DNA of 64,000 nucleotides from Dipetalonema caudispina (GCA_013365325.1 JABVXV010000024.1:372001-436000), one strand, 5' to 3'. Shown: positions 1 through 14,400, numbered from the stretch's first letter. Program-made: numbers and translations. The notes: a model not told the origin generated them from the sequence alone.

Positions 1-1123
1 GAACAGTATCAAATATCGTTACCAAACGTGTGAGAAATTCTGTGACACTAAAAAAATCCAACTGTTTAGTCTATCATTCTGTTAACTGACATTCCAGTTG
101 CAACAACTGTTCACAAATTAAGTTTTTTTTTTTTTTATATTTCATTTCTTTCCAAAGAACCGATCAAAACTTGGCAACATCACAAGCAAAAGATTTTTCA
201 AATTTTTCTAACTAACAATTCCTAGTAGGGGATTTGAAATATGTAGCAATTAATTACTTATAATACATAAATGATATCTTTTTTAATTTATCCTACAAAA
301 TTTAAATCTAAACAGAGCAGCTATGATATATTGATAGGAATGAGACAAATAAAAAGCAAGCACGTTACTATATACACCACACTCTTCCCTGTAATTTATT
401 TCAAGCCTGCCTTAAAAAGGAAGAGAGAAGAGACAGTTAGGTAACAGTTTTGACAGGTAATAAAATTTGCAATTCACTTCCAAATGAACTGAAAAAAGGC
501 GAAACACACCAACACTCCATAAAAAATATTTCATCCTGAAATGCTTATTTGGATGATCGCCTTTATTTAAAAGCTATTTTATCATTCGAGTCCACTTTGA
601 AAATGGCAATAAACTCGATTTTTTCTTCGATTCCTCTCATCAAATTCACCACATTTATCGAGTCATTAAAAGTGAATTAAAATTCTCGCCAGAGATATTA
701 ATCCTTTTTGGATTACTAAATGTTTATAATATGCTCTACCTAGTAAGATAATTGTGACCAAAAATTAGTTTTGCATGTGATATAAAAAAATTTGGAATAA
801 TGTTAATCAGACAAGAATAACAAAACATGAGATGCAGAGTCACTATCCGCAACCATTGTGACTACTTTTCAACAGAAAAAACGATTAATTTCAAATTCAG
901 CTTAACAAGAAAATCAAAGAAACTGCTAAATTAATTCTTTTCTTCTTTTCCTACACAGTTCATCGACAATACTTACTTCCACTTTTAACCTACAATTCAA
1001 TGAGATATATTTTTACTTATACCGGCATTATCTAACGTTTTACATCCATTCCATCGCGCATGCAAAGCAACCCGACTAATTTTACAAGATTTTCGAAAAA
1101 CCTACCGACGAAACAGATGATCT
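1..1123. other. AT-rich stretch without a recognised gene
   Basis: I see no exon chain here on either strand. There is a T run near 125-136, and the rest is ordinary AT-rich sequence. It lies downstream of the minus-strand exon candidate at 1124-1228 and probably holds untranslated or intergenic DNA. Confidence 0.5.
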
Positions 1124-1228
1124 TCACAGGTTCTGCACATTTCCTTCATCCGTCATCTTCACAGAACCCTCCAAGAGCTGCACAAAATGACTGAAGTGCT
1201 CCGCTGCACAATATTCACGTTTCACTTC
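1124..1228 (-). CDS. Candidate terminal coding exon, unassigned
   Basis: On the minus strand an acceptor-like site (AACATAG) precedes an open segment of 34 codons ending in TGA. Its peptide has mixed, protein-like composition (begins EVKREYCAAEHFSHF, ends NVQNL), and the base composition is less AT-rich than its surroundings. I do not recognise the family. No upstream exon could be joined in phase: the best nearby donor, ending at 1853, leaves the wrong phase. It could be the last exon of an unseen gene, an alternative 3' exon of the CRNKL1 gene just upstream on the same strand, or chance. Confidence 0.25.
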   Translation of the reverse strand, partial: EVKREYCAAEHFSHFVQLLEGSVKMTDEGNVQNL

Positions 1229-2230
1229 CTATGTTGAATTAGTGAAATGAGAATCAGGAAGCTGACAATTTTATCATAGAGTGAAAAGGATTTACTCAAG
1301 TTTTTGGTTTCAAATATCAGGCGATCCTAAATTTCCAACGATTCATACAGATTATTTCAACCGAAAAAATAGTCCAGCGTAAACAAAAATAAAGTCTTTA
1401 TGGAAAAAGCACTTATATTCAACATATACAGTCAAATAATTACACAACTGAAACAGGATAAAACGTACATGAAAAAACGAAAAAAAATAAATAACTGAAG
1501 AAAAACTACTTTTTGGGTAAATAAAATTGAAAAAATTCAAGCATGACACCTTGCATTATAGCTTCCTTGATTAATATGTCAAAAATTATACAAATTTGTT
1601 AAGGTCATCATTGTCATTGTCGCAGGTTAACATTAAAAGATCCCAGAGCAAATAAACTCATACTGCCTAATTACAGAAGCAGGAAACAGTGAAATAAAGT
1701 AATTTTTGTGATTAATGAAAACTTAATTGTAACCAGGTTAGTAGAATAGAAGAACAAACAAAGATAGAAATGAAGTAAGCGTAAAGATTGCTCAACTATT
1801 TCAAAAAGATACAAGGGAAACCGAAATCGTCACAAAAATTTCAGAAACTCACAACACACAACAGCTCCCTTCCTTATAACGGAGAGCATGTTTGGCTACG
1901 CTTTATATTTTATTTAAAACCAGCAATAAATCCGTAAAAAAATGATTCTATATTAAGACATGATAAACAGTACTGAAGCCTGTTGATATACTAAAATATC
2001 TTATCTAATCGAATATAATGAGGTAAATCAATGAAGAATTATACACATACTAAAAAAAAACAAAGCGAATTTCAAAAAAAAAAAATTTCTTTTGATTTTT
2101 TTGAATACGTGTGGAATTTGGCGATATTTACAGGCATTACATCGAAAAGAAAACAGTGAGAATTAAAAGATCTCGGCGATGAAATAAGGATCATCAATCC
2201 CTACCTTTCTACTTTTTCCTATGCAAGCAT
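1229..2230. other. Downstream region of CRNKL1, no clear gene
   Basis: The region just past the CRNKL1 stop codon is AT-rich with short A runs. It should include the CRNKL1 3' untranslated region. No other feature could be supported. Confidence 0.5.
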
Positions 2231-5200
2231 TCAAGATTTCCCGGAATTTACATCCGAATCACTACCCTCTGACTCATAACTTGATTCAGAATCACTATCC
2301 GACGATGATGAGGAGGATGTCGATATGTCAGTATCTGAATCATTCTCACGAACTTTCATCTCCCTTTCTGTTGCCTCGTCTTTGATATCACTGTCTTCCA
2401 CGTCTTTGTCCGCATCTTTTTCAACTGACAAAGCTACCTGCGCAAGCTTTTCTTTCCATCTTCGAGCAGCTTCGAATAGCTTCATGCTTCCTTTTGAAGC
2501 TAGAACAAAAATTATGAAATGATTGTCAATTTTTGATTGAAGTATCAACAAAAAATGTATAGCAAAAGCACAGATACAACAACACAAGAAAATAAAATAT
2601 TTGAATATTTGAAAAAATATTCGCAATCAAGATTACATCTTGATTACAACTAACTTTGTTCGTCTGGGAATATATAATCGAAATATTCTTCCCAACCAGC
2701 GTCTACACCATCTTCGGTCTGAATCTGACGACGTCTTTTCACTTTTTTTGGCATTAGGCGAGAGACCTAGAAAATTATATAACTCATAAATTTTAATCAG
2801 GGAGGTGCATCAAGAAGTCAGGAAATGAGGAAAGGTAGAAAATTTAAAAGTCACATAGAGAAAAGAATTCGGCGAACGAGCTCCGTTTGGAAAACTGATC
2901 ATACGAGAAAATGATAAGTTTAATAGACGATAAACTCTCTCGCCTTAGTTTTCTTCCTATTATAATGAATGTATGAAAATGTCCGGAATATCTTGACAAC
3001 TTCAAGTTCTACTGTAATTTCGACGAAATATGATGATATATCCTGTTACATGCGCATATTAGCAACATTCGGACATAAGTGGATGACGTGAAAGTAATTA
3101 ATATGATTTCTGAAATCACCAGAATCCAACCGTAATCAAGGCTTGACTTTTAGAACGGTCAATAAGGATCCTGATACAGACAAAAAAGACTTCACTTCTT
3201 AAAATGAATCTGATTCTAAAAACTACAAGATGTAAATCACGCAAATCTCTTGAAATCAATCTTCGAAGGATGAGTGTAAAGTTAGATAGAGATTCTAGCT
3301 TAATTGACTAGTTTAGATTAATTGCTTTATGCTATAAATAAATATATTTGTATATAGTTATGCTATAAATATTCTGAAAATCAATAAAATTTCTTACTGC
3401 TGCTACGGTATCTTCGTCGCCGTGTTTGGTTTCAAACAACATCCATGACTCGAGAAGTAAGAGCCTTTCTTCTTTTTCACTACTTACTAGATTCCTGTTG
3501 GCGCGTTCGTATGTCTTGCGCGCGCTCTCCACATCACCTACTAATAATTCAAATTCCGCTAAACTTATCCAAACCTGAAAGAGTTATGAAAGAGAGAACT
3601 CTATTTATCATTATTCTGGAATTTTTGTTCTTTATTGAAAAATCGGAGCTGAATCTGATTTATTAATATTTTTTGCTGACTGTCCATCCCTACATATTTT
3701 TTCAATTTTTAAACCCAAAGCCAGATTAGAGTGATGCGACGAAATGCAGCTAAACTCATCTGAAAAAATTTGTCCAAAAAGAAACAGTTAAAAACATCGA
3801 AAAATACAATTAGCAAAAAATAACTTTTATATGGTTCGTTCGCTCCAAAAGACTACTATACAACTGTCGAGCTCGACCGTATTCTTCTTGACTCACTTCG
3901 AAATCAATATAGGCTTTCCATAAAACCTATAATAAACTTTGAGATTTTGAAATATTCGAACTACTTGCTCAAAAAAACTTCTCTACTTCTCCAAAGCCAC
4001 TTTTCCAAACTTCAAGAAAGTAATTTTATGAACTAACCTCAGGCATGTCCAATGCAGGCTGTTGCACAGCCAAGGCGAAAACTGCGCGTGCACGATCGAC
4101 ATCGCCGAGAAGCGTTTCCATTTCAGCAAATTTAATCCAAGTATTACTGTTTTCTGGAGCATATTCCAGAAACTTTCCATATAAAATTCTACATCGATCA
4201 AATTCACGTAGTTGTAATTCAAGATCTATGTAACTTCGGAAAAGTTTATTTCGAGGACACATTCCAATTGCGTTTCCCTGTAACTGCTCACTTTTAACCG
4301 TTAAAATATAATCAAAATTTTACGTTTTATTCAAAACTTCCCTTTTAATCGATTTTACTTATTTGTTCCTCATGGTATTTACTCTATAACTCCACAAAAT
4401 GAAATTCAATTCAAATGAAAGATACTAACAAGCATTTTAAAACAAACCATTATTTTACGTGCATCAGATAAACGAAGCTGCCGCACTTCGAAATAAGCAA
4501 ACATCACCCATATCTTTGAAAAAGTGAATTTCTTATGAGGAATGACTTGTAAGCAAACTCTGTAAACATCTCGTGTTTTTTCTATGTCACCAATATCCAA
4601 TTCTTCATAAAGCGCGTAATTAATCCACAAATAAATGTATCGCCGCCAATATCTGTCCAACAAAAAGCAATAATTTTGGCGAAAAAATCCACTTTACAGT
4701 TAAAATCGTTACAAAATAGCCGTATATATTATAAATATATTATAAATTTCATGTTTACTGAACATTTATTATGGAGAGCCAAACAATCTCTCTAATAAAG
4801 ACTGTTTTTCAGCTAATCGTTACTGTAAATCGAAAAAATAAATTTTCTAGTTTTGTAACAAAGCTGAAATGCAAAATGTAGCTTAACACCACCAACTACA
4901 CATTCCATAATCTATAAGATTCGCATCTACACCATAGTTTACTCAAACCATCAATTAAATTAAAAAATACCTCTTCTCAGGTTGCAGAGGTACATTAGCT
5001 ATAGCTCTCTCAAATGTATCTTCCATCTCTTCACGATGAATTTTTTCATTTTGCAACAAACGAATGTAATCAAACCATGCATCATAATTATACGAGTTCT
5101 CAGCAATTTGCTAAAACAGACTTAGTTATACAAAAACGACCAATACTTTAAAAAACTTTTGAACTTATCTGTTATTGTTCAGAAAATTATTTCGCAAAAA

Positions 5201-7454
5201 TATAGAATATTCCACTAAGCTCTACCATTTTTGTAGTTCTTCAGACATTCAAGACCATTTACCTCTTCGTATTGATGTCGACGCTTACTAACAATTACAT
5301 TTTCGATTCCCGCCCTTTCACCATACTTTTTCTCATGTATGGTGTAGAATTTGAATATCTCACCAGTCCGATCAGCCGGAAGATGGTCCAAACCATATCT
5401 ACAAAATCATAGGAACAATATAAACAAAGAACAAATTCAATTTTCACTTCGACTGATCGTTTAAAATCAATCAGCCGTAAAAACATTTAAATTTAACCGC
5501 TACCAACAACATCTGTGCACATAATAAATGAAATAAGTAAATCTTTTAAGAAATTACGATTAAAATACCTATAGATAACCCTTGATCTTTCGTGCTCCTT
5601 CTGCCGTTCTTCGAATTGAGCGAATGCAATCAGTAACATTTCACTTAAATTTTCCTCCCCAAAATATTCCAACGCTCGCTCATAAACCTAGACCAACAAT
5701 TAGTGAAGAAAGAAACAGTCGTTTCGAAACAATGATTACGATTTTATATTAAATTTGTGTGAAATGAAATTGCTATTCCGAACTATTAGAGAAATTTTCT
5801 ATACTTATCGCTTCTTTGAAGCATACAGATATTGAACAATTATTGGCCAAACCACCAAAATGAGTTTTCGCTCGCTTTCTTCAGTCATCAGTGAAACACA
5901 TTTTTCAATCCAAAAACACTTACAGCACGGGCATTTCCAGTATAACCGAATCTTTCTTCAAATTTTGCATAACGCAACCACTGCTTCACATCATGTCCGT
6001 GGACATGAAGAAAACGCTGCCAAATAGTACGTGCACGATCGATTTCTTTGTAACGCAGCTCGAAATTGACATATGTTTGCCAAGCTTGCTCTGGTGGCTC
6101 CCATTCCATCCAACGTTCAAAAACCTAAGTAGAGCTACATAAAGTATCGAGCCATACAGAAATTCCGTCAATTATTGCGCGTATGAAGTAAGTTTATCCT
6201 TGTTCTTTTCTATGAATTTCTCAATAAATACTTGTAACAACCCTACATGAATCAAACGGAGGAAAGGCATTCCATTTAAAATAGCAAAAGACTCTTACTT
6301 GTCTTGCTCCAGGTATATTTCCGATCAGTTCTTCCATATATGAATATTTCAACCAGAACTGTGTAGCTCGAGGTAAAATAGTGATTGCTCTATCCCAAAT
6401 GTTTCGTGCATGATTAATTTGTTTATTCCTAAAACCTTATAAAGACTGAGTCTAATCTACAACCGCTTCAATACAGCGAGCAATAACACATAATAGAATT
6501 CTTGCATCAAGTTCAGCAAGTTGTTATCCTAAGAAAAATGAAGAATTTGCCTCATTTCCATCTCTGCATATTGAAGCCATAGTGTGATAGAACGATGATC
6601 AGTATCAAGTGCGCGCTCAAATACTGAACGAGCTCTTTGCATTTCACCTATGTTTTCTTCCCATTTTGCATATTTTACCCAGTTTGCTATCTGCGAACGA
6701 TTTTTACGGATGTTGTCTTCGAACTCCTTCCTGAAAATGAACTAAAAATTATTTGATCTTTGAACATGTCATATTGAAAGGTCCATACTTGGCTATTCAA
6801 CAGTGATAAAATTTTGCAAAACTTTTAATTCGAAGGTCAAAATTCCAGCTGAATTTGACGTCTTTAATTCCTGATGATTGGATTTAAAAACATTTCCTAC
6901 GATATAAAATGCTTATTTAGATAGTAAAATTTTCGACACGTACCTACGTTTCCTCTGATATTCGGCTAGCTCTTCCGGATCAGATATTTTCGTTTTTGGT
7001 GGTGGTGCAACAATTTCTAGATCACGCTCCTTTGCTTCACGTAACAACTGCTCCGCTGTTATTTGTAGAGCTGCTGGAGCCTGAAAACATTGACAGAAAT
7101 GCATTGAACGCTTCCAAGTTTACAAAACAATTTGACCAACAAACAAATAAACAGAATCATCGATATTTATTCCTTAAAACTGGAACTGAAAAATCTATTG
7201 ACAGCTACCACACACAAATAAAAGTTTGTGAAAGCTCAGGCATTGAAAAAACTCAGTCAGGAGCTCAAACCAAACGCAGCATTGACTGCAAGGATAGCAA
7301 AATTTTAATATGACCATTTCCTACATTTAACTCAGATCAAGAATTGAAAATGAATTTGCTCCCGGAAATGACATACTTTGTTTTTTACTTTAGCTGCTTT
7401 TTTTGGTAAGCGCAGTGGCTTATTACCCGGTACTTCTTCGAAATCATCCATCAT
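2231..7454 (-). CDS. CRNKL1: Crooked-neck-like splicing factor (CRNKL1/CLF1/SYF3)
   Basis: HAT-repeat scaffold of the Prp19-associated (NineTeen) complex, needed in the nucleus for spliceosome assembly and activation. Fourteen exons join in phase: 7454-7377, 7080-6944, 6730-6551, 6428-6299, 6124-5924, 5687-5569, 5398-5263, 5110-4971, 4652-4448, 4277-4038, 3926-3825, 3574-3398, 2766-2655, 2499-2231. They total 2226 nt, 741 residues, close to the family length. Diagnostic blocks are [11 protein letters not shown] near residue 75, then tandem helix-pair repeats with the W..Y..E and RARS/RARTIW pattern ([23 protein letters not shown]), and the conserved [13 protein letters not shown] near the end. 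The tail is a Ser/Asp/Glu-rich acidic stretch. The start is a double ATG seven bases behind a CTTTCAG acceptor, suggesting trans-splicing. The exon 3/4 intron uses GC-AG ends. It lies about 1 kb downstream of the Argonaute gene on the same strand. Identification is firm; individual splice sites are inferred. Confidence 0.95.
6429..6550 (-). other. GC-AG intron in CRNKL1
   Basis: Exon 3 ends with the conserved EMEM block and exon 4 begins with [11 protein letters not shown]. The only join keeping the frame and the family alignment uses ATGAG followed by GCAAAT as donor and TTTTAG as acceptor. No GT donor nearby gives a workable phase. Confidence 0.8.
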
Positions 7455-7460
7455 TTAATC

Positions 7461-7463
7461 CTG
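7461..7463 (-). other. Likely trans-splice acceptor for CRNKL1
   Basis: CTCTTTCAG immediately precedes GATTAA and the start codon on the minus strand. In nematodes such an acceptor with almost no leader before the ATG usually marks spliced-leader addition. An ordinary 5'UTR intron is the alternative. Confidence 0.6.
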
Positions 7464-8445
7464 AAAGAGAGCATAAGAATTTTAAGATGTTGATCTTATC
7501 GAGAGAGCCTAGACCACAAGTTCGTGAATAATGGCCAGCCGCATTAACCTCAATCTCCTACTCCCCCACTAGATTGCAATACCCCCCCTACCCAACACAC
7601 TTCCAAACCCTTCTTCACAATATTGTCTGTACCACGCGCTGCACCACACTTTCCGGATCGCTGTGAAAACAACAGTCTCACGACAGAATATAGAGCCAGG
7701 TACACACTCATTTCGGAATATTTCCTAGGCGTCAACTAGTTTGTCGATTTCTCACATACAGAGGATATCAGCACCAAGAAAAAGTGAAGGAACATCGCGA
7801 CCAAGGGCTCGGTCGCATTAGCCAAACTGTACTGGACCATCTGTTTCGTCACAGAATTCATTTCCTCTGACACCATGAATCTTTACCGGAAAAATGTCTG
7901 CTACCAATCTGTCGCAACACAATTCAAAACTATAAAATTTCCTTATTTATTCAGCGCTGACCAAAATACAACGATACTGAAGGATAATGGAATTAGACGA
8001 ATTTCTTTCAATAAAATGAAGATTCAAGTGTGTTAGCAACATAAGTCATGTAGAGAGATGGAGGAGAAGTTTGTAGAATTCTAATTTAAATTCACATAAG
8101 CTCTTACTATCAAAAATGATAACAGTAAAGAACAAGACTTAATGGAACATCACTAAAACATCGCACTTTGTTTTCAAATAGATAATATATTTGGATTCGA
8201 AAGCCCAGAGAAAAACGAATGACAGGTTGATAACGCTCTTTAAAAATTATAAAAAGATCCTTTAAAATCCAATAAAAATGATGGTTGAAGTAATAAAATG
8301 AGGGGATGATAAAAAACACAAAGACGAAACGTCACGCATTAGTGACAATAAAAGGCGTAATATCATAACATCGATATTGGCACGAAAAATCTCTGAGAAG
8401 GAAATTTGGCATCCGAGGTAAGAAATAAAAACACCAAATCTTTCC
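7464..8445. other. Intercistronic region between Argonaute and CRNKL1
   Basis: About 1 kb between two co-directional minus-strand genes. No coding exon is seen. On the plus strand 7563-7610 is C-rich, with runs of five, seven and three C (G-rich on the transcribed strand), which is unusual in this AT-rich DNA. It may be the CRNKL1 promoter or, if the pair is an operon, an intercistronic spacer. Confidence 0.5.
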
Positions 8446-11400
8446 TTATGCATTAGCTCGTGTCAATTCGAGTTCGGTATCCATATAACAAAGGCGTCGT
8501 GTGACACGATTCCAATCAACGCTTCCACCATCCAGGGTGGGTAAACGCTCCCTACCACCAACACGTCGTCTAGAATATAAACATAAATTCAAATGGTTAC
8601 TTCACTTTTAACCACCAAATTGGGAATTAAAGTAACGAATCAGTAGTCGAACAATTTTGAATTCGAACTCAGAGGTGACCAAAAACTCTTTTACTAAGGT
8701 ATTAAGATAAAATTCGAAACAGTATAAAGTAACTTACAACATAGCTTTGAAGTTGTTACGTCCTCTTTTAGCCCATTCATCTGCTTGATAAATTGGTTCT
8801 GGAATTGAAATTGCTTGATTAACAATTTGATGAGTAAAGCATAGAGCCATCATTAATGACTGTGCTTCGTCCATGGTTAAATTTGCTTCATTGATGGGCA
8901 TCGAATATGCAGGCAATTTCCCGGTACCCTGAAATTCCACAAAATCTATAAAATCGAGAGATTCAACCATATTACCTTATCCTTGCTAAGGCCATCATGT
9001 ATTAGTTTCATAAAAAAGAGTGGCTAACACTACCAGTGTATCTAGAGTAACCTGATTTACCTCAAATTTGCTATTAGAAAGAAGACCTTTATGATTTTAT
9101 GTGACTGCATGAAAAATTCCGTGGTATCTGGACGTGTAATATCCCTGTCAATCACTGTCAACGGCAAACAGTTTTCCAAAGAGCGACCTGAAATTTGTGT
9201 TAGAAAAATCGAAATAATAATCTACTGAAGCCATTTCCTATAACTTTTGATTTAAAATCCTTCAAAATTTTAAACTTAGTAAATTAACCGTTCTCAATTG
9301 CAAAACGCTTGTTGTGCCTTTTGCAAGCAATGATGCATACTATATTCGGTGAGTAATTATCAGTCCCAGCTTCCGCTTTTCCAAAATTACGCATTCCCTG
9401 ACGAATGGCTTCAATTTCATCTTCCATTACCTTAAATATTTCAGATGCATGAACTACCAAAGCCAATGATTTTGTATGTTGTTTTAATAAACTAACCACA
9501 ATAGCTAAGGTAATAAAATGAACAAAGTTTATAAAGGCTTACCATTTTGAACTGTCCCTCGGAAACGCCATCACGTGTGATAATCACGGTCTCAGGAAGC
9601 ATACCATTACGACTGCCATAATAGAGGCTCAAAATCCAATAAATTCGTTCCTCCAAAATGGAGCTTGTTACTTGTTCTTTACGAGGTTCTTGAAATGAAT
9701 AATCACCAATGAATGTTTCTGGACAGGGTGCCCCATTAAAACTAATCTGAAAAATCAGTGATTATTTTATCCATTTTGTGGAATTAATATTCAGTACTGT
9801 ACTTGTCCACACCCCTTATTTTCGAATTTCCTTTCGAGTGTTATGGTATATTGTTAACAGTTATCTAGAACGAACTCCAAGAACGCTTGGCTGAGTAGGC
9901 GGTATCCGCATTCTTCTTTCATGTTTCGGCTGGGGTTCCGGATGACATACGTCGTAACCGATTATAAGGGTCTTTCCAGTTGAAATCCATTTATTGGTTC
10001 TGAAAAACGCTGTAAATAACACGTCAAACCAGTTTCTGAAGTTTTAAATTTCTACATTTACTAAAATATGTACAGTGTTCAACAGCGAATTTACCGCAAT
10101 ATACAATTTAATAATTGATTTGGAAAATACACATTTTTGAGTGGGAGTACAACATACGCAAATGATTCTGGCACAATGCCGTAACACTGCCCAAAATTCT
10201 TGCAGTTCAATTTGTTAATGATGTTTTCCAACGTCGCAACTTTTTTCGGTGCTTCACGAGCCCTCGATCCACGTACATGCTGTGTGATTATGCGGTGAAG
10301 AGCTTCATATAATTTTAAATCATCTGAAAGGATTAATAAGCAGTTTCTGAAAATAAACCCTTTATTTAGAACTACAACGACGCCTAAGTTCACGGAAAAA
10401 AGTCCTTTTTCATACAATTTTAAAGTTTTTGGTTTTTTTGGAAGTTATTTTAAAGTGTATTAAATATTTGAATGATAACAGAAACCATGAGTATCATCAC
10501 GGGAGTCAATATACATCACAAATGCTCGTTCATCTGGATAACTTTCGCGGATTTGTTTAAAACAATTTTCCAGTTGTTCAAATTGCACATTTTTAATGAC
10601 AGGATCTACCATGTGTATACCTTTCTTGCAACATTCGCGAACCAGAATCTTTGCAAATGTCCTAAAATTCAATTAGTGACATTACTACCAGCAGCTCTTC
10701 AATGCAGTTGATACTTATATTGCAAATACCGTTAAAAAAGAATAAAAAAGTTAAAAAAATCGTTTAACAAAGTAATGGATTTAGTTGTGATGTGTAAGAA
10801 CTCACACAATCATATCCCCATCTCTCGCGTCATCATAAAATATGAACCAACAACGAAGATGTGCCCCAACCAAATACTCCTTTCCAATCATCCGCCAGTT
10901 TGCCTAAATAAAGCAAAATATGATCAAGATCTATGTTAAATTCTTTTGGTTTAGAAATCTCAAAGTCACAATTCTCTTACATTTTTGGTATCGATATCGA
11001 CAACACCTAGCCCACCTTGTGCGTCGCAATACTGCACCTTCGGTGCAAGACGACGATGGCCTTCAACCTGAAATTAACTTAATTGAAGACCGCTGAAAAA
11101 AAAGAATTAACTGAATGACCTGAAGAAAGTGCAAAACTTACAGTGATCGGAGTTGAACTAATTCGTACTCCAAAAGCGGCCATAAATGGATTATAATGTG
11201 CCGTCTCGTCTAAGTCAAGAGCCTGCAAATTTCGGGCGATGTCGCGAAAACGTGCATGCGGGAGCATGGCACATTCCTGCAAAGCGCCTATTTCACAGAA
11301 AAATAGAGTGGAGTTACATAAATGCCTAAATGCAATATATGTCGGTAATGGTGTGCATAACTGTGAAGTAAGATTTAGAAAATTCACAACTCCATAATCC

Positions 11401-14400
11401 ACTATTACAATTCCAAATTTAAATGCTATCTAGATTTCCCAATCATATAAATAAATTATACTTTGATTGTATCCTTCATTTGTGATGGTGTCTGTTTGCT
11501 TACTGGTACTCTTTGACAGGGTGCAACTCGCAATACTTCAATCGGAAAATATGAGGTACCAAAATTGGTAATTAAGCGGACGGCTGGCCAATCTGCCCTT
11601 AAATAACTTTAGTTTCATCAAATCAATCAATAACTTGCAAAAAAATAGGTGTAATTTACAATGAATAGAAGATTTTATGAGAAATAAGTGGAAATCAATT
11701 TTATACTTATCTAATTTTTTTCTACTGATAAACAAGCGGTTTAAAATGTGCAGCTTAAAAAGATTTGAGCGGAAAGGCACATTATAATATAACATACAAT
11801 TCCGTAAACCAGTTTTGAGAGAAACTTACCGGATACGATAACCTTGCTGTTTGTAATATTGCAGCATTGATATTGGAGGTGTATTTTTGCCCACAGAAAG
11901 TCTGAAAAGCAATATCAATAGTAAGTTTATAGTGTATCCACTTTTAAACTACAAAAATTATGGAAAAACAGATAAATAAATATAAGTGTAAAACGGAAAA
12001 ACAACGAGCATACCTTATCTGTCCAATAGGTTTGTCTGACAAACCAGATGCCAGGAACGATTTGTTGGTGCAGTTAGAATGTTCCAAACGAAGATCTGGA
12101 AAAAATTTGTCAAATAATCTGTCTACAAAAACTACTACAATTTTTCCATCTGGACTCACGAAAGGAAAGTGGTAGTAGTTTAGAGATTCTTTCTTCAAAT
12201 GAATGGATATGTATTCTTCCGGAAATATACCTCGAACAATATCGTTTAACTTGCGTACAAAATGATTGAAAAGATTTGCATCCAAAGGAGGAATAGAGGA
12301 ACACGAATCATTTTTCATTAGTACTTTGTGCACCATATCTACCAATGGAACTGCGTCAAAGAACGCAGCTTTTTTTACTGAAAAGAATTTTACTTCACAG
12401 TTCAAAAAATTTTTATGTGAATCCAAATGTTTTAAACTTTCACAGACAACTTTAAAAAAAAAAGAATTACAGTCAATGACAAGCGCTGGGATGATACTGC
12501 CATTCGATCGCTCGACAATGCGGATTCCTTTATCGACACCAGTGATCAAAGTTCTACTTTCACTCAACGACTGCTTCTCAAGTTTATACTTCTTACCATC
12601 CACCAAAAATAGTTTACCGCAACCAAATGCATAGTGCGTTCCCCTTTAATTTTTGTAAAACAACTTCAGTTAAATCCAGATATATACTGGCTCTAACTAA
12701 AATTCTATGTAACTTTGAAACAAATAACATAACGAAGTAATATGTTATTCCACTTCTTCAAACAAGTTGCAAGAATAATCTGGATTCTGGAAAGTGCACA
12801 GATCAGCCATTAAGCAAATAAACGTTAAAATTGTGACCAAATCCTATAAATGTGGCTGACTTTCTATGATGTTATAAAAATTTCAACAAAAGCCATGAAA
12901 AACCTAATTAAAAAAATCGACCTTGAATCATAATAGTGTGACCTAATATTAAAACACATACTTTTGCAAAGCACTATTATTTGTGAGAATTTCAAAAAAC
13001 TGTCTAAATGAACGATCCTGACGAGCCAAATCATTCGTGACTGAATCACGATAATCGATAACATTGAATGTATGAGCACTTTCTGCACACGGCGTTATCT
13101 CAATAAATACGTCGCATGCACCAATTAGATCACGCAGTTCTGGCGTTAACTGCTCCATCGATATTTTTAAGCGAGGAAGCTGAAACAAATTTGCAATTGG
13201 ATCATCCGAATGCTTCAGCAGCCTCTATGGTCATTGAGCTATTAAAGCATGCGGGTAGCCTAATTTCAACTGATGAGGCAAAATTTCCAAATTCAAATAG
13301 TGATCAAATTTCAAAATAATAAATTGTGTTGGAGAAATTTTACCAATTCTTTATTAAGTGGCTCATTGGTGAACAAAGTGCTTGACAAATCATACAAATA
13401 AGCACCACTCTCATTCAGAACACGGTATAATTCCAAAGCGCGTCTCATTAACAACATACACTTCTGATGACGTGAAGTCATTCCAGAACTGTAATAATTT
13501 TAAAACTATTTAAATTAAGTGTATACATAGACAAACTACCTGGAAAGTTCAAGCTTAACTCTATGTCAGTTATTAGACACATTGAGGATGAGCTTTAAAT
13601 TTGAAAAAATTAATATTCTATTTCAAAATGTGGAATCAAACAAATTTTTCTCACTGACTAAAACAGATTTTGAAGTGTAACTCATAGAGAAGGACATTAA
13701 ACATACTCATCTCTGTCGCCTCTGCACAAGTCTGTGGTCCGTTCCTTTGACGTATCCGTACGGCTTGCATACATGCGCACGTCATATCGGTATACAATTC
13801 GGCTTCCAACTTCCAGTGGATAGATGTTTGTTTTTACAATAACCGTTTCCCGTTGACGAGCTGGTGGTAACTTTGATGCCATAAGACATGGTGCGGGTCC
13901 ACGACTGCGGAATAGATTTTGGTTGCTGTAAAGATTTTCTAGATAATAGATGGCATGAATTCAAATGTCTCCAATGATTCTTCTTCTTATCTAAGCAACT
14001 ATTTTAACCCTTTTTTTCATTGACACTTGTCAGAGCAATCATTTAATTAATATTCAAAGCATGACCAGCTTAATGCAGGCTCCTGACAGTTATTGCTCAT
14101 GACATTTATGCATTATATGAAACAAAAAAAGAATCACCCAGCCGACCGAATACGACTCCTGCTATGTTCCAGTTCCATCGGCTGATGAATACTCAGGTTT
14201 TCAACCTCTGGCAGATCGAAGTCCGTTAAATCACTGAACGATGTTTGCGAACGGCAATCATCAGATATTGCTGAACTGCGTGTTGAAGCATAACATTTCA
14301 CTACACCTTCCGGAGCCTAAACAGAAACTTTCTTTGAATAATCATTTTCCGCCGTCTTTCAAACTCAAACTTGTCCAACGTTTAATTTGCATACCCTAAT

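Noticed and set aside
3700..3759. Possible decayed duplicate of a CRNKL1 exon ([13 protein letters not shown] behind TTTTTTCAG)
   Set aside because: It resembles the true exon start ISLAEFE only over a few residues, hits a stop quickly, and the family alignment is complete without it.
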